Shown in pieces: positions 33,940 through 43,782 of a stretch of 45,338 nt of DNA; positions within the stretch are counted from its first letter, which is position 1; every line of letters begins with the position of its first letter. The DNA is from Candidatus Didemnitutus sp. (lineage in GTDB: Bacteria; Verrucomicrobiota; Verrucomicrobiia; Opitutales; Opitutaceae). Under the pieces are notes generated by a model, which was not told the origin of the DNA, searched no databases, and saw only the letters and a list, made by a program, of their open reading frames with translations. The stretch covers positions 1-45,338 of the forward strand of contig JAMPXH010000021.1 of assembly GCA_023701285.1 (NCBI GenBank). Direction: 5' to 3'. The position numbers were made by a program, and so were the translations under genes.

Positions 33940-35595
33940 ATGAAACGTTCCCTGCTTCCTTTCCTGCTCGCGCTCGCTCCGTTGACGCTTTGCGCCGGAG
34001 TCACCCGTCTGCATGTGGCGGATTTTGGCGCGCGGCCTGACGACGGCCGCTGCGACACCGAGGCGCTGGTAGCGGCGTTCGCCGCCGCGAAGCGCCAGGC
34101 ACCGGCCGAGCTGCATTTCGCCGCCGGCACCTACACGTTGACCAAGCCCGGCGCGAAGGAGCATTACCTCGCGCTGATCGAGGCCCGCGATGTCGCGCTC
34201 ATCGGCGCCGTCGATGCGCAGGGCGGTCCGGCCACGCGGCTGGAGCGGGTCTTCGCGCTCGATAACGACACCACGCTGCCGAACCAGCTCGCGATCGCGC
34301 GCTCCGAGCGCATCACGGTGCGCAATCTCGTCCTCGCGAACAATCCGCCGCTCGGCAGCACCGCGCGCGTGCTCGCGGTCGACCGCGAGAAGGACGAGGT
34401 GCTCGTCGAGGTCTTGCCCGGCCTGCCCGCCTATGACGGCATGCGCTGCGCCTCGGCGCATGCGTGGGACCTTGCCACGGGCAAGCTGAAGCGCTTCGGC
34501 ACCACGCCCGAATCCGCCACGCTTACGATCGGGCTCAACATCAAGGCATTCTGGCGCGCCGTGCCCGGCACCGATGCGCGCCGCCTCACCATGACGGGTG
34601 CGGGCTTCAGCAAGAAGGTCGAGGTCGGCGACGGCATCTCGTGGCATCACAAGTCGGCCGAGATGCCGAACCAGACTTCGGTGATGTATTCGCGCGACAT
34701 CGTGTTCGAGAACGTCTTTTTCCCCAACGTCGGCAACATGGGCATGATCGCCGGCTACAACCACAACCTCACGTTCCGCCGCGTGCGCTTCGAGCCGGAG
34801 AACGGCAACCTCGCCATCGGCGGCCGCGACGGCCTGCACCTGAGCATGAACTCCGGCGAACTCCTCGTGGAGGACTGCGTGTTCAAGGGTCTGCGCATGG
34901 ACCCGCTCGTGATCCGCCGCTCGTTCGGCATCGTGAAGGAAGTGCGCGGCACCGACACGCTCTTCATTTCGCCGGGCTACGATGTGCCTGCGGGCGACCG
35001 CATCCGCTTCTGGGTCGGCGAGCAGCCGGTCGATCTCGTCGTCAAGCAGGCCAAGCGCCAGAAGGGCGGCTACGCCTACGTCTTCACGGGCGCCGTGCCG
35101 GCCGGCACCGCCGTGGGCACCGCGGTGAGCTTCCAGACCTACAGCCTCACGCAGGGCGTGATCCGCCGCACGCTCTTCGCCGAGAATTTCGGCAGCGCGA
35201 TCGTGAACTTCGAGGAGAACATCACCGTCGAAGACTGCACCTTCGACAACAACTCCTACCAGGTGAAATACGGCCCCAACGCCGTCTCCGGCGGCTTCGT
35301 GCGCAACAACGTCGTCCGCCACAATGTGTTTTTGAACTCCAGCTGGATCGACATCGCACGCCGCGGTCAGCCCGCGGCCATCGTCATCCACTCGCTCAGC
35401 CGCTTCTTCAAGGAGCCGCGCTACAACGCCAACATCCTCATCACGGGAAACGTCTTCAAGAATCCCCACGGCCAGGCCGAGGCCGCCGCCATCGACGTGC
35501 GCCACGCCGAGGCCGTCGAGATTCGCGACAACGTCTACGAGGGCTACACGCGCGAGGTCGTGCGCGACGGCGTCGTGGTCGCCCCGACGCGCTGA
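33940..35595 (+). CDS. Secreted right-handed beta-helix protein
   Basis: The 551-aa product has a signal peptide (LLPFLLALAPLTLCAG). The pectate-lyase-superfamily opening is VADFGARPDDGRCDTEAL with LHFAAGTYTL, and beta-helix rungs follow. VGDGISWHHKS (about 229-239) is mirrored by VGDRLSWHYG in the protein at 30,574, showing that these two are close relatives. GGRDGLHLS (Asp297, His300) and LRMDPLVI (Asp321) occupy the motif positions of the GH110-like enzyme, but the double Asp is replaced by Met-Asp. It is likely a carbohydrate-active enzyme or binding protein. The start has CTCTCTCC before ATG. It is divergent from the lectin-like operon. Confidence 0.8.
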   Translation: MKRSLLPFLLALAPLTLCAGVTRLHVADFGARPDDGRCDTEALVAAFAAAKRQAPAELHFAAGTYTLTKPGAKEHYLALIEARDVALIGAVDAQGGPATRLERVFALDNDTTLPNQLAIARSERITVRNLVLANNPPLGSTARVLAVDREKDEVLVEVLPGLPAYDGMRCASAHAWDLATGKLKRFGTTPESATLTIGLNIKAFWRAVPGTDARRLTMTGAGFSKKVEVGDGISWHHKSAEMPNQTSVMYSRDIVFENVFFPNVGNMGMIAGYNHNLTFRRVRFEPENGNLAIGGRDGLHLSMNSGELLVEDCVFKGLRMDPLVIRRSFGIVKEVRGTDTLFISPGYDVPAGDRIRFWVGEQPVDLVVKQAKRQKGGYAYVFTGAVPAGTAVGTAVSFQTYSLTQGVIRRTLFAENFGSAIVNFEENITVEDCTFDNNSYQVKYGPNAVSGGFVRNNVVRHNVFLNSSWIDIARRGQPAAIVIHSLSRFFKEPRYNANILITGNVFKNPHGQAEAAAIDVRHAEAVEIRDNVYEGYTREVVRDGVVVAPTR

Positions 35596-35613
35596 GCCGC
35601 GTCGCGTTGGCCG

Positions 35614-35628
35614 GGTCAACCGTCTACC
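35614..35628 (+). promoter_or_regulatory. Palindromic operator before the autotransporter
   Basis: GGTCAACCGTCTACC is a full consensus match. It lies 108 bp before the autotransporter start and 19 bp after the stop of the upstream beta-helix gene. TTCTAG begins 11 nt after it. Confidence 0.72.
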
Positions 35629-35735
35629 GCGGCGAGGGTTTCTAGTTCCCCGCCGCGGGCCTAAAAAATCATCAAGCTGTCCTGTTCTTCCCGCTGCTCC
35701 GGCCCGGGAAGTCTCTCCCTGTCACACCCCTCCCC

Positions 35736-38700
35736 ATGAAGATGCCTCGTTGCTTCGTCTCCTCCGGCGCGTTCGCCGGTCTCGTCTCGTCCCGCGCTTC
35801 GCGTCGCCTGGCCCTTGCGGCCGCCTTGCTCGCCCTGTTGCCCGCGACCGGTCGCGCCGTCGACATCATCGTGGATTCCTCGCTGGCGTCCTCCGTCAGC
35901 GCCGCGGGCAACGGCGACACACTGATCCTCCAGTCCGACCTCTCGCCGCCGACGGTCGTCGCGCTCGCCGGCAAGAACCTCAACTTCCGCTCCGCCGGCG
36001 ACGTCCCCGTCACGATCAACGCTCCGGCCACCAGCGCCTCGCGCGTTTTCACCGTCACGGTCGGCAATACGCTTAATTTTCAGAACATCATCCTCAAGGG
36101 CAGCGAGGCCGGCACCAGCGCCATCGGCATGGCCATCAACGTCAGCGGCACGCCCACGCAGGAGAACGGCGCCTACGTTCCGACGACCTTTGGCGGTTCT
36201 TTCACCGTCACAGGCTTCCGGACGCTCACGACCGGTTCCAATTACGGTGCCATTTACGGTGGCACCACCAACACCATCCTCAAGCTCGGCAGCACCGGCG
36301 GCACCGTCACGGTCAGCGACAACACCGCCCTCAACGGCGGCGGCGCCGGCATTCGCGGATTCACCATTGAATTCGACGCCGACGCCGTTCTCTCCGGCAA
36401 CGTCAGTGGTGCCACCGCCGGCGGCGGCGGCATCTACGCCGCGGGTCTCGTCACCTTCAATGCCGACGCCACCATCGCCGGCAACCAGGCGACCAACGAC
36501 ACCAGCACCAGCGGCACGCACGGCGCGGGCATCTTCTCCAGCAACACTGTCCGCTTCAAGGGCGACGCGCTGATCGAGAACAACGTCAACGCCAACGGCA
36601 ACGGCGCCGGCGTCCGCTCCGCCACCAACGTTATCTTCGACGGCGCTTCCATCCTCCGCGGCAACGCCGCCAACAAGACGGTCGCCACCGCCGGCGCCAA
36701 CGGCGGCGCTGTCTGGACCGGCACCGACCTTACCATTAACGGTGCGATGAACGCCACCGACAACACCGCCGCCAGCAACGGTGGCGCACTCTTCGTCACC
36801 AACGGCAACCTCACCGTCGGCGCCGGCTCCACCTTCGAGCGCAACCACGCCGTCGCCGGCACCGGCGGCGCCATCTACGTCGCCGCGCCCACCGCCGCCA
36901 AGACTCACCAGTTCAACGCCACCACGGGCGACATCATCTTCCGCGACAACACCGGCGTCGACGGTCGCAACGCCGTCCACTTCGTCCTCACCGCCGCCGC
37001 CGCGCAGACCATCGACTTCGCGGCCGATGCGGGTCGCACGATCTCCTTCTACGATCCCATCACGAGCACCAACGCCGCCCTCGCCACCGTCAACAAGACC
37101 GGCACCGGCACGCTCCTCTTCGACACCTACACGACCACGCTGCACGCCGCCACCAACGTCGCGGCCGGCACGCTCCAGGTCGCCAACAACGCCACCTACG
37201 GCTCCGCCGATGCGGGCACGAGCGTCACCGTCGCCTCCGGCGCCACGCTCGCGGGTGCGGGCACCATCCGCGCCGAGACCATCACGCTGGCCGCCGATTC
37301 CACGCTGCGCGCCACCGACGGCGGCACGCTCACGCTTGCCGGCAACGTCACCGGCACCGGCGTCGCGCTCACGGGCAACGGCACCTTCGCTGCCGGCAGC
37401 GCCCTCGGAGCGAAGTCCATCACCGTCGACAGCGGCGGCACGCTGACTTTGCAGCAGACGGCCACGCTGGCCGACGGCGGCACGCTCGGCGCCACGGGCG
37501 CCGGCGGCACGATCGCTGCGGGCGAGGGCATCGCCCTCGCGGGCAACGCCCCGCTCACCGCCGACGCCGGCCAGTCCGTCGCCGTCAGCGCCGCACTCTC
37601 CGGCGCCTCCGGCTCTGTCACCAAGTCCGGCGCGGGCACCGCCACGCTCTCCGGCAGCAATTCCTACTCGGGCGGCACCACCGTCTCCGCCGGCACCCTG
37701 CAAGTCACCGGTGCCTCCGCGCTCGGCACGGGCGCCGTCACCAATAACGCCACGCTCGACGTCGCGCTCGCCGCCGACGGCACCGTGGCCAACGCCATCG
37801 CCGGCACCGGCACGCTCATCAAGAGCGGTGCGACCGTGACGACGCTCACTGGCGCCAACACCTACACTGGCGCGACGACGATCGCCGAAGGCACGCTGCG
37901 CCTCGGCTCCTCCGCTGCGGCCACCGGCCTCGCGGCGTCGTCCGGCGTGACGATCGCCGACAATGCCACGGCCACCCTCGATTTCGCCGGTCAGGACGCC
38001 ACCGTTTCCTCTCTCACCGGCGCGGGTCGCGTCGCGCTGGGCGATGGCCAGCTCACCGTCGCCGCGGCCAGCTCCGCTGCCTATGCCGGCACCGTCAGCG
38101 GTGCGGCCGGTTCCGCGCTGGTCAAATCCGGCACCGGCACGCTCGAGCTGAGCGGCGCCCAGCCGCTGGCCGCCGGCTTCGCCGGCGATGTCGCGGTCAA
38201 CGGCGGCACGCTCAACGTCACGGGCGGCACGCTCGCGACCACCGGCTCGTTCACTCTCGGCGCCGGCACCACCCTCGGCCTTGCCGCCGGCACGGGTGCG
38301 ATCGATGCGGGCAGCGTCGCGTTCGGCGCCAATTCCATCCTCAACATCACCGGCTACAACGCCTCCACGCTCGGCTCCGTCACGCTGATCACGTCCGACA
38401 CCGCCATCGCCAACTCCACCAACGCCACGCTGCGCTTCGACGGCGCCGCGGTGACGCCCTCGCTCGACCAATACCTCGCGCTCGAGCTCAATCGCTCGGT
38501 CGACGGTCGCACCATCAGCCTCGTTTCCGACCTCGCGTGGAACAGCCAGTCCGCCGCGCACGGCACCTTCGCCCTCGGAGCCGGCGCCACCTTCACCTCG
38601 CCGGTCGCGCTGGCGAACAACACCGCCTTCACCGGCACGCTCGGCAATTGGGACGGCCGCACGCTGACCAAGACCGGCGCCGGCACGCTCGTGTTCAACC

Positions 38701-41700
38701 AAGCCAACACCTACACCGGCGCGACGCAGGTGCAGGGCGGCACGCTCCAACTCGCGACCGCCAACGCCATCGCCGCCAGCCAGTCCGTCACCGTCGCGTC
38801 GGGCGCCACGCTCGACCTCGCGGACAACAACCAGAGCCTCCGCAATCTCTCCGGCGCCGGCGCCATCGCACTCGGCAGCGCGACACTCACCGCCAACCAA
38901 TCCTCCGATCTCGCGCTCTCCGGCGTCATTTCCGGCACCGGCGGACGCCTCGTCAAGGACGGCACCGGCACGCTCACGCTCAGCGGCGCCAACACCCACA
39001 CGGGCGGCACGGCCATCATGGCCGGCAAGCTCAGCGTCACGCAGACCGCCGCGCTCGGCGCCGGTGGCGTCACCAATCAAGGCACGTTGGAATTCGCCAC
39101 CGGCGCCGACGGCGCCTACGCCGGCGCGATCTCGGGCACCGGCGCGCTGAACAAGCTCGGCACCGGCTCCGTCGCCCTCACCGCTGCGACCGGCAGCGCC
39201 GGTGCGGTCAGCATCCAGGGTGGCACGCTCGCGCTCGGCGACGGCATGGCCGCCACCGCGTTCACTGCCACCAGCGCTTCGGTTGCTTCCGGCGCCGCGC
39301 TCACCGTCGATCGCAATTCGACCCTCGGTCTCACGGGCGCTCTCTCGCTCGCCAACGGCAGCACGCTCAACCTCGTCGTCGGCAGCAACGCCCCCATCAT
39401 CAGCGCCGCCTCGGCCAGCATCGGCACCACCGGCACGACGCTCAACGTCAACGGCATCTCCGATTCCACCGCCATGCCCTTCACGCTGCTCGCCACCACG
39501 TCGGGCATCACCGGCGATTTCGCCGCCGTGAACGTCGGCGGCAGCGGTGGCAGCGCGACGGATTACCTCGTCGTCACCGCCGCCAAGTCGGGCAACAACT
39601 ACGTCGTCAACACCTCGCTCTCGTGGAACAGTCCGGCGGCGAACCCGAACGGCGTCTTCACTCTCGCCAGCGCAGCCGAGACCTTTGATCTCGGCGCCGT
39701 TCTCGCGAACCAGGCCGCCAATCCCGCCACGGGCTGGGATGGTCGCAGCCTTACCAAGGCTGGCGACGGCACACTGACCCTCTCCGCCGCCAATACCTAC
39801 ACCGGCACCACCACGCTCAACGGTGGCACGCTGCGCTTCGGCATCGCCAACGCCATTGCCCCGAGCAGCGCGGTCACGCTCGCGGCCGGCACGACGCTCG
39901 ATCTCAACGGCTTCAACCAGACGCTCACGGGGCTCTCCGGCGCGGGTAACATCGCCCTCGGCAGCGCGACGCTCACCGCTGCCACCGCGGCCAACGCCAC
40001 GCTCTCCGGCGTCATCTCCGGCACCGGCGCCCTCGTCAAGCAGGGCGCGGGCACACTCACGCTCACCGGCACCAACACCTACAGCGGCGGCACGACGATC
40101 TCGGCCGGCCGCCTCAGCGTCGGCAGCTTGGGCGCCCTCGGCACAGGCGGCATCCTCAACAACGCCGCGCTCGAATTCGGCAGCACAGTCGCCGGCACCT
40201 TCGCCGGCACGCTCGGCGGCAACGGCACCGTGACCAAGCTCGGCACGGGCACGCTCGCGCTCACCGGCAACAGCGGCGCGTTCACCGGCAGCACTTCCGT
40301 CCTCGGCGGCGTGCTCGCCGTCAACGGCACGCTCGGCGGTGCGCTCACCATCGGCTCCGGTGCGCGCCTGCAGGGCACCGGCACGGTCGGCACCACCACC
40401 ATCGCCTCCGGCGGCCGTTTTGCGCCCGGCAATTCCATCGGCACCACCAACGTCGCGGGCAACCTCACCTTCGCCAACGGCTCCATCTTCGAGGTCGAAA
40501 TCGACAACACCGGCGCGGCCGACCGCGTGAACGTTTCCGGCACCGCCACCATCCAGGCCGGCGCGGGCGTCAACGTCACCAAGGCCGGCGGCACCTACGT
40601 CTACGGCACCCGCTACACCATCCTCACCGCCGCGGGCGGCATCACCGGCAACTTCACCACGCTCGAGCAGAACCTGCCGCTCATCGACCTGATGCTGACC
40701 AAGGACGCCAACAGCCTCTACCTCGACGTCTCGCGCAACACCATCGCTTTCGACGAATACGCCCGCACGCCCAACGAGCGCGCGACCGCCGCCGCGATCG
40801 AAGCCTTCGGGCACCTGCATCCGCTCTACATCGCGATCACCAACCTCACCGACGAGAATGCCATCGCGGTTTCCTACGCCCATCTCTCCGGCGAGATCCA
40901 CGCTTCCATCCTCAGCGCCTTGATCGACGACTCTCGCTTCATCCGCGAGGTGCCGCTCGAGCGCGGCAGCGGCCTCGCCGCCGCCACCGAGGAGAATTCC
41001 GAGCGCGCGCCCGGCTCCGCCCTCTGGATCCAGACCATCGGCGGCGCGGGCAACAGCGACGGCAACGACGAGATTCACGCCGTCGAGCGCTCCAAGTTCG
41101 GCGTCCTCGCCGGCATCGACGGCGCGATGTCCGACCATCTCCGCGGCGGCCTCGTGTTCGGCGTCTCCCGCGGTTCCATCGACGCGCCCGAGACGGGCTC
41201 CAGCGCCACCGCCTCGCACGCGCATGTCGGCACCTATGCCAACCTCCGCGCCGGCGCGTTCGGCCTGAGCGCGGGCGCCACCTACACGCGCAGCTTCGTC
41301 GACACCACCCGCATCGTCACCTTCTCCGGCTTCGGCGACGAGACCGACGTGCGCCGCGAGGCCACGACGATGCAGGCTTTCGGCGAAGCCGCCTGGCAGC
41401 TCCGCTACGGCAGCGTCAATCTCGAGCCCTACGTCAACGCCGCCTTCGTGCGCGTCGAGTCCGACGAGTTCAGCGAGCACGGTGACGACGCGGTGCTCTC
41501 CGGCGCCAAGGCCGTGCACAACGTGCCGCTCACCACCGCCGGCCTGCGCGCCTCCTACATCATGCAGAACTCCCGTCCGCACCTGCGCTTCCTCGGCAGC
41601 CTCGGCTGGCAGATGAGCCACGGCGACCGCGCCGTGACGCAGGACCTGGCCTTCTTCAACGGCAACACCTTCACCGTCGCCGGCGAGCCGGTCAGTCGCG

Positions 41701-41834
41701 AGATGATCGTCGCGGAAGGCAGCGTCGGCTTCTTCCTCGGCAGCGCCACGCGCCTCGACCTCGGCTACAGCGGTCGCTTCGCATCCGCCAAGCAGGACCA
41801 CGCGCTGCGCGCGATCATCACGCGCTCGTTCTGA
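35736..41834 (+). CDS. Autotransporter with Pmp-like and autotransporter-associated repeats
   Basis: The 2,032-aa product is a predicted self-exported surface protein. It has a long signal region (about 1-43, with RLALAAALLALLPATGRA). An N-terminal passenger at about 225-385 has GGxI/GAGI...N-x-N repeats (GGGIYA, GGALFV, GGAIYV, FERNHA), like chlamydial polymorphic membrane proteins. About ten autotransporter-associated repeats follow (about 450-1530; for example LVKDGTGTLTLSGANTHTGG and LTKAGDGTLTLSAANTYTG). A beta-barrel domain from about 1760 to the end carries SALWIQTIGG and the terminal Phe in RAIITRSF. It is under the operator at 35,614. The GH110-like gene starts 68 bp after it, so they probably share transcription. 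Confidence 0.9.
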   Translation: MKMPRCFVSSGAFAGLVSSRASRRLALAAALLALLPATGRAVDIIVDSSLASSVSAAGNGDTLILQSDLSPPTVVALAGKNLNFRSAGDVPVTINAPATSASRVFTVTVGNTLNFQNIILKGSEAGTSAIGMAINVSGTPTQENGAYVPTTFGGSFTVTGFRTLTTGSNYGAIYGGTTNTILKLGSTGGTVTVSDNTALNGGGAGIRGFTIEFDADAVLSGNVSGATAGGGGIYAAGLVTFNADATIAGNQATNDTSTSGTHGAGIFSSNTVRFKGDALIENNVNANGNGAGVRSATNVIFDGASILRGNAANKTVATAGANGGAVWTGTDLTINGAMNATDNTAASNGGALFVTNGNLTVGAGSTFERNHAVAGTGGAIYVAAPTAAKTHQFNATTGDIIFRDNTGVDGRNAVHFVLTAAAAQTIDFAADAGRTISFYDPITSTNAALATVNKTGTGTLLFDTYTTTLHAATNVAAGTLQVANNATYGSADAGTSVTVASGATLAGAGTIRAETITLAADSTLRATDGGTLTLAGNVTGTGVALTGNGTFAAGSALGAKSITVDSGGTLTLQQTATLADGGTLGATGAGGTIAAGEGIALAGNAPLTADAGQSVAVSAALSGASGSVTKSGAGTATLSGSNSYSGGTTVSAGTLQVTGASALGTGAVTNNATLDVALAADGTVANAIAGTGTLIKSGATVTTLTGANTYTGATTIAEGTLRLGSSAAATGLAASSGVTIADNATATLDFAGQDATVSSLTGAGRVALGDGQLTVAAASSAAYAGTVSGAAGSALVKSGTGTLELSGAQPLAAGFAGDVAVNGGTLNVTGGTLATTGSFTLGAGTTLGLAAGTGAIDAGSVAFGANSILNITGYNASTLGSVTLITSDTAIANSTNATLRFDGAAVTPSLDQYLALELNRSVDGRTISLVSDLAWNSQSAAHGTFALGAGATFTSPVALANNTAFTGTLGNWDGRTLTKTGAGTLVFNQANTYTGATQVQGGTLQLATANAIAASQSVTVASGATLDLADNNQSLRNLSGAGAIALGSATLTANQSSDLALSGVISGTGGRLVKDGTGTLTLSGANTHTGGTAIMAGKLSVTQTAALGAGGVTNQGTLEFATGADGAYAGAISGTGALNKLGTGSVALTAATGSAGAVSIQGGTLALGDGMAATAFTATSASVASGAALTVDRNSTLGLTGALSLANGSTLNLVVGSNAPIISAASASIGTTGTTLNVNGISDSTAMPFTLLATTSGITGDFAAVNVGGSGGSATDYLVVTAAKSGNNYVVNTSLSWNSPAANPNGVFTLASAAETFDLGAVLANQAANPATGWDGRSLTKAGDGTLTLSAANTYTGTTTLNGGTLRFGIANAIAPSSAVTLAAGTTLDLNGFNQTLTGLSGAGNIALGSATLTAATAANATLSGVISGTGALVKQGAGTLTLTGTNTYSGGTTISAGRLSVGSLGALGTGGILNNAALEFGSTVAGTFAGTLGGNGTVTKLGTGTLALTGNSGAFTGSTSVLGGVLAVNGTLGGALTIGSGARLQGTGTVGTTTIASGGRFAPGNSIGTTNVAGNLTFANGSIFEVEIDNTGAADRVNVSGTATIQAGAGVNVTKAGGTYVYGTRYTILTAAGGITGNFTTLEQNLPLIDLMLTKDANSLYLDVSRNTIAFDEYARTPNERATAAAIEAFGHLHPLYIAITNLTDENAIAVSYAHLSGEIHASILSALIDDSRFIREVPLERGSGLAAATEENSERAPGSALWIQTIGGAGNSDGNDEIHAVERSKFGVLAGIDGAMSDHLRGGLVFGVSRGSIDAPETGSSATASHAHVGTYANLRAGAFGLSAGATYTRSFVDTTRIVTFSGFGDETDVRREATTMQAFGEAAWQLRYGSVNLEPYVNAAFVRVESDEFSEHGDDAVLSGAKAVHNVPLTTAGLRASYIMQNSRPHLRFLGSLGWQMSHGDRAVTQDLAFFNGNTFTVAGEPVSREMIVAEGSVGFFLGSATRLDLGYSGRFASAKQDHALRAIITRSF

Positions 41835-41902
41835 GTTTTTGCCTGCGTCCCGATCCGTGCGCCCGGCGCGCCGCGGTCGGGTCCCGCCGGATTGCTCTGC
41901 CC

Positions 41903-43735
41903 ATGTCCGCCGCACTCCGTCGCCTCACCTGGTTACTCTTCCTCGGTTTCGTCGCCGCGGCGGCTTCCGGCGAAGTCGTCGTGCGCGCGCCGGCGGCAGG
42001 TGCCGACGCCGTGCCCGTGATCCGCGCCGCGCTCGCGCAGGCGGCACGGGATGGCGCGAAGATCATCCGCTTCGCGGCAGGCGATTATCACCTGTTCCGC
42101 GCGCAGTCGGACGAGCAGTTCCTCCATATCGCCAACCACGACGATGGCCTGCGCCGCATCGCGATCCCGTTGCGCGGCTGGCAGGGGCTCCGCGTCGAGG
42201 GCGGCGGCGCGCGCTTCATCGCGCACGGGCATCTGATCCCGTTTTCCCTCGAAGATTGCCGCGACGTCGTGCTGCGGGACTTCCGCATCGACTGGGCCGA
42301 GCCGTTCTTCCTTCAGGCCACGGTGACGACGGTCGATGCCGCGGCCGATGCCTTCGAGGTCGAGCCGCGTCCCGAGAGCCGGGCGCAACTCGTCGACGGC
42401 CAGCTGCTCTTCGGCGCAGGCGACCGGCGCAATCGCGAGGGCTGGTGGCAGAACATCGAGTGGAGCTACTGGATCGATCCCGCCACCGGCGCGGCTGCGG
42501 CCGTGCAGCCGGTCGTCGCGCTGTGGAACGCGCGGCGCCAGGTCGCGGCACGCGCCGAGGCGGCGGGCGAGGGGAGGTTCCGCCTCACGCATGCCGCGGT
42601 TCCGCTCCCCGCGCCGGGCTCGGTGCTGATCAGCAAGGGCAACCGCGAGGACAACCGCATCTCGCCCGCGATCCGCGTGCGCCGCGTCGCGGACCTCGTG
42701 GTGGAGGATGTCGCGGTGCACCATGCCGGTGGGATGGGCCTGATCGTCGAACGCACGGAAAATGTCACGCTGCGGCGCTTCCACGTCACGCCGCCGCCCG
42801 GGAGCACGCGGCTCGTCAGCACGACGGCGGACGCGACGCACTTCGTCGACTGCCGCGGCGAGATCCTCGTCGAGGATTGCCGCTTCGAGGCCATGCTCGA
42901 CGACGCCATCAACGTGCACGGCGTCTACGGCCTCGTGGAGGAGCTCATCGCGCCCGACACCGTCGCGGTGCGCCTGCATCACTTCCAGCAGCTCGGGCTC
43001 GATTTCGCGGAGCCGGGCGACGTGCTGCGCTTCGCGCGCCGCGACACGCTGCTGGCCTATGGCGAGCGCACCGTGCGCGCCGTGCGGCGGGTGAATGCGC
43101 AGCGGCTCGAAATCGCATTCACGGAGCCGCTCGACGGCTTTCTCCAACCCGGCAGCTGCATCGACAACGCCTCCTGGCAGGCCCGGCTCGTCTTCCGGCG
43201 CAACGTCGTGCGCAACAACCGCGCGCGTTCGGTGCTCGTCACGACCGGGGCGCCGGTGCTGATCGAGGACAACGTGTTCGAGCGTCCGTCGATGAGCAGC
43301 ATCCTCGTCGAAGGCGACACGCACTTCTGGCACGAGTCCGGCGCGGTCGCGAACCTCACGATCCGGCGCAACGTGTTCACCGGCCTGCATCCCTCCGCCG
43401 CGCTCTTGCGCCTGCGGCCGATGCAGCCGGGCGAGACGCGCGTGCTGCCGCCTTACCACCGCCACGTCACGATCGAGGACAACACGTTCCGGGTCGCGCA
43501 GCCGCTGGTGCTCGAGGCCGCGCGCGTCGGCGGCCTCATCTTCGCGCGCAACCGCATCGAGCCGCTCGCGGACGCGACGCTCCGCGAGGCTCCGGCCGTG
43601 CTCCTGCACGCCTGCGAGGACGTGACGTTGAGCGACAACCGCTTCAGCTATCCGACCGAGGCCGCGCTGCGCGTGACGCCCGATGCCTCAGCGGTGCGCA
43701 GCGCGGACAACGCCGGCCTCGCGGCTCCGCGCTGA
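41903..43735 (+). CDS. GH110-like (alpha-1,3-galactosidase-type) beta-helix glycosidase
   Basis: The 610-aa exported protein has a signal region (about 5-25, LTWLLFLGFVAAAASG). Beta-helix rungs carry DATHF (Asp310, His313) followed by FEAMLDDAINVHGVY (Asp333, Asp334, His339). The later pattern CIDNASWQARLVFRRN, then NRARSVLVTTGAPVLIEDN, then GDTHFWHESGAV resembles what I recall of GH110 enzymes, which cleave terminal alpha-1,3-linked galactose. No alignment was run. It sits between the autotransporter (68-bp gap) and the sulfatase (47-bp gap), fitting a sulfated galactose-containing substrate. The start at 41903 is followed directly by the signal sequence. Confidence 0.72.
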   Translation: MSAALRRLTWLLFLGFVAAAASGEVVVRAPAAGADAVPVIRAALAQAARDGAKIIRFAAGDYHLFRAQSDEQFLHIANHDDGLRRIAIPLRGWQGLRVEGGGARFIAHGHLIPFSLEDCRDVVLRDFRIDWAEPFFLQATVTTVDAAADAFEVEPRPESRAQLVDGQLLFGAGDRRNREGWWQNIEWSYWIDPATGAAAAVQPVVALWNARRQVAARAEAAGEGRFRLTHAAVPLPAPGSVLISKGNREDNRISPAIRVRRVADLVVEDVAVHHAGGMGLIVERTENVTLRRFHVTPPPGSTRLVSTTADATHFVDCRGEILVEDCRFEAMLDDAINVHGVYGLVEELIAPDTVAVRLHHFQQLGLDFAEPGDVLRFARRDTLLAYGERTVRAVRRVNAQRLEIAFTEPLDGFLQPGSCIDNASWQARLVFRRNVVRNNRARSVLVTTGAPVLIEDNVFERPSMSSILVEGDTHFWHESGAVANLTIRRNVFTGLHPSAALLRLRPMQPGETRVLPPYHRHVTIEDNTFRVAQPLVLEAARVGGLIFARNRIEPLADATLREAPAVLLHACEDVTLSDNRFSYPTEAALRVTPDASAVRSADNAGLAAPR

Positions 43736-43782
43736 GTGCGCGTCTTCCCATCGTTTTCCCGGTTCCTTTCGTCGATCGCCCC

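Noticed and set aside
37600-40300. Regular repeats suggesting a CRISPR array
   Set aside because: The repeats are in-frame autotransporter-associated protein repeats of varying length and sequence, without constant direct repeats or unique spacers. No cas genes are present.
35661-41915. Minus-strand open frame of 2,084 codons opposite the autotransporter
   Set aside because: It is a high-GC shadow of the autotransporter repeats, with no domain sense, no signal and E/G/A/R-rich low-complexity translation. The plus-strand protein has full autotransporter architecture.
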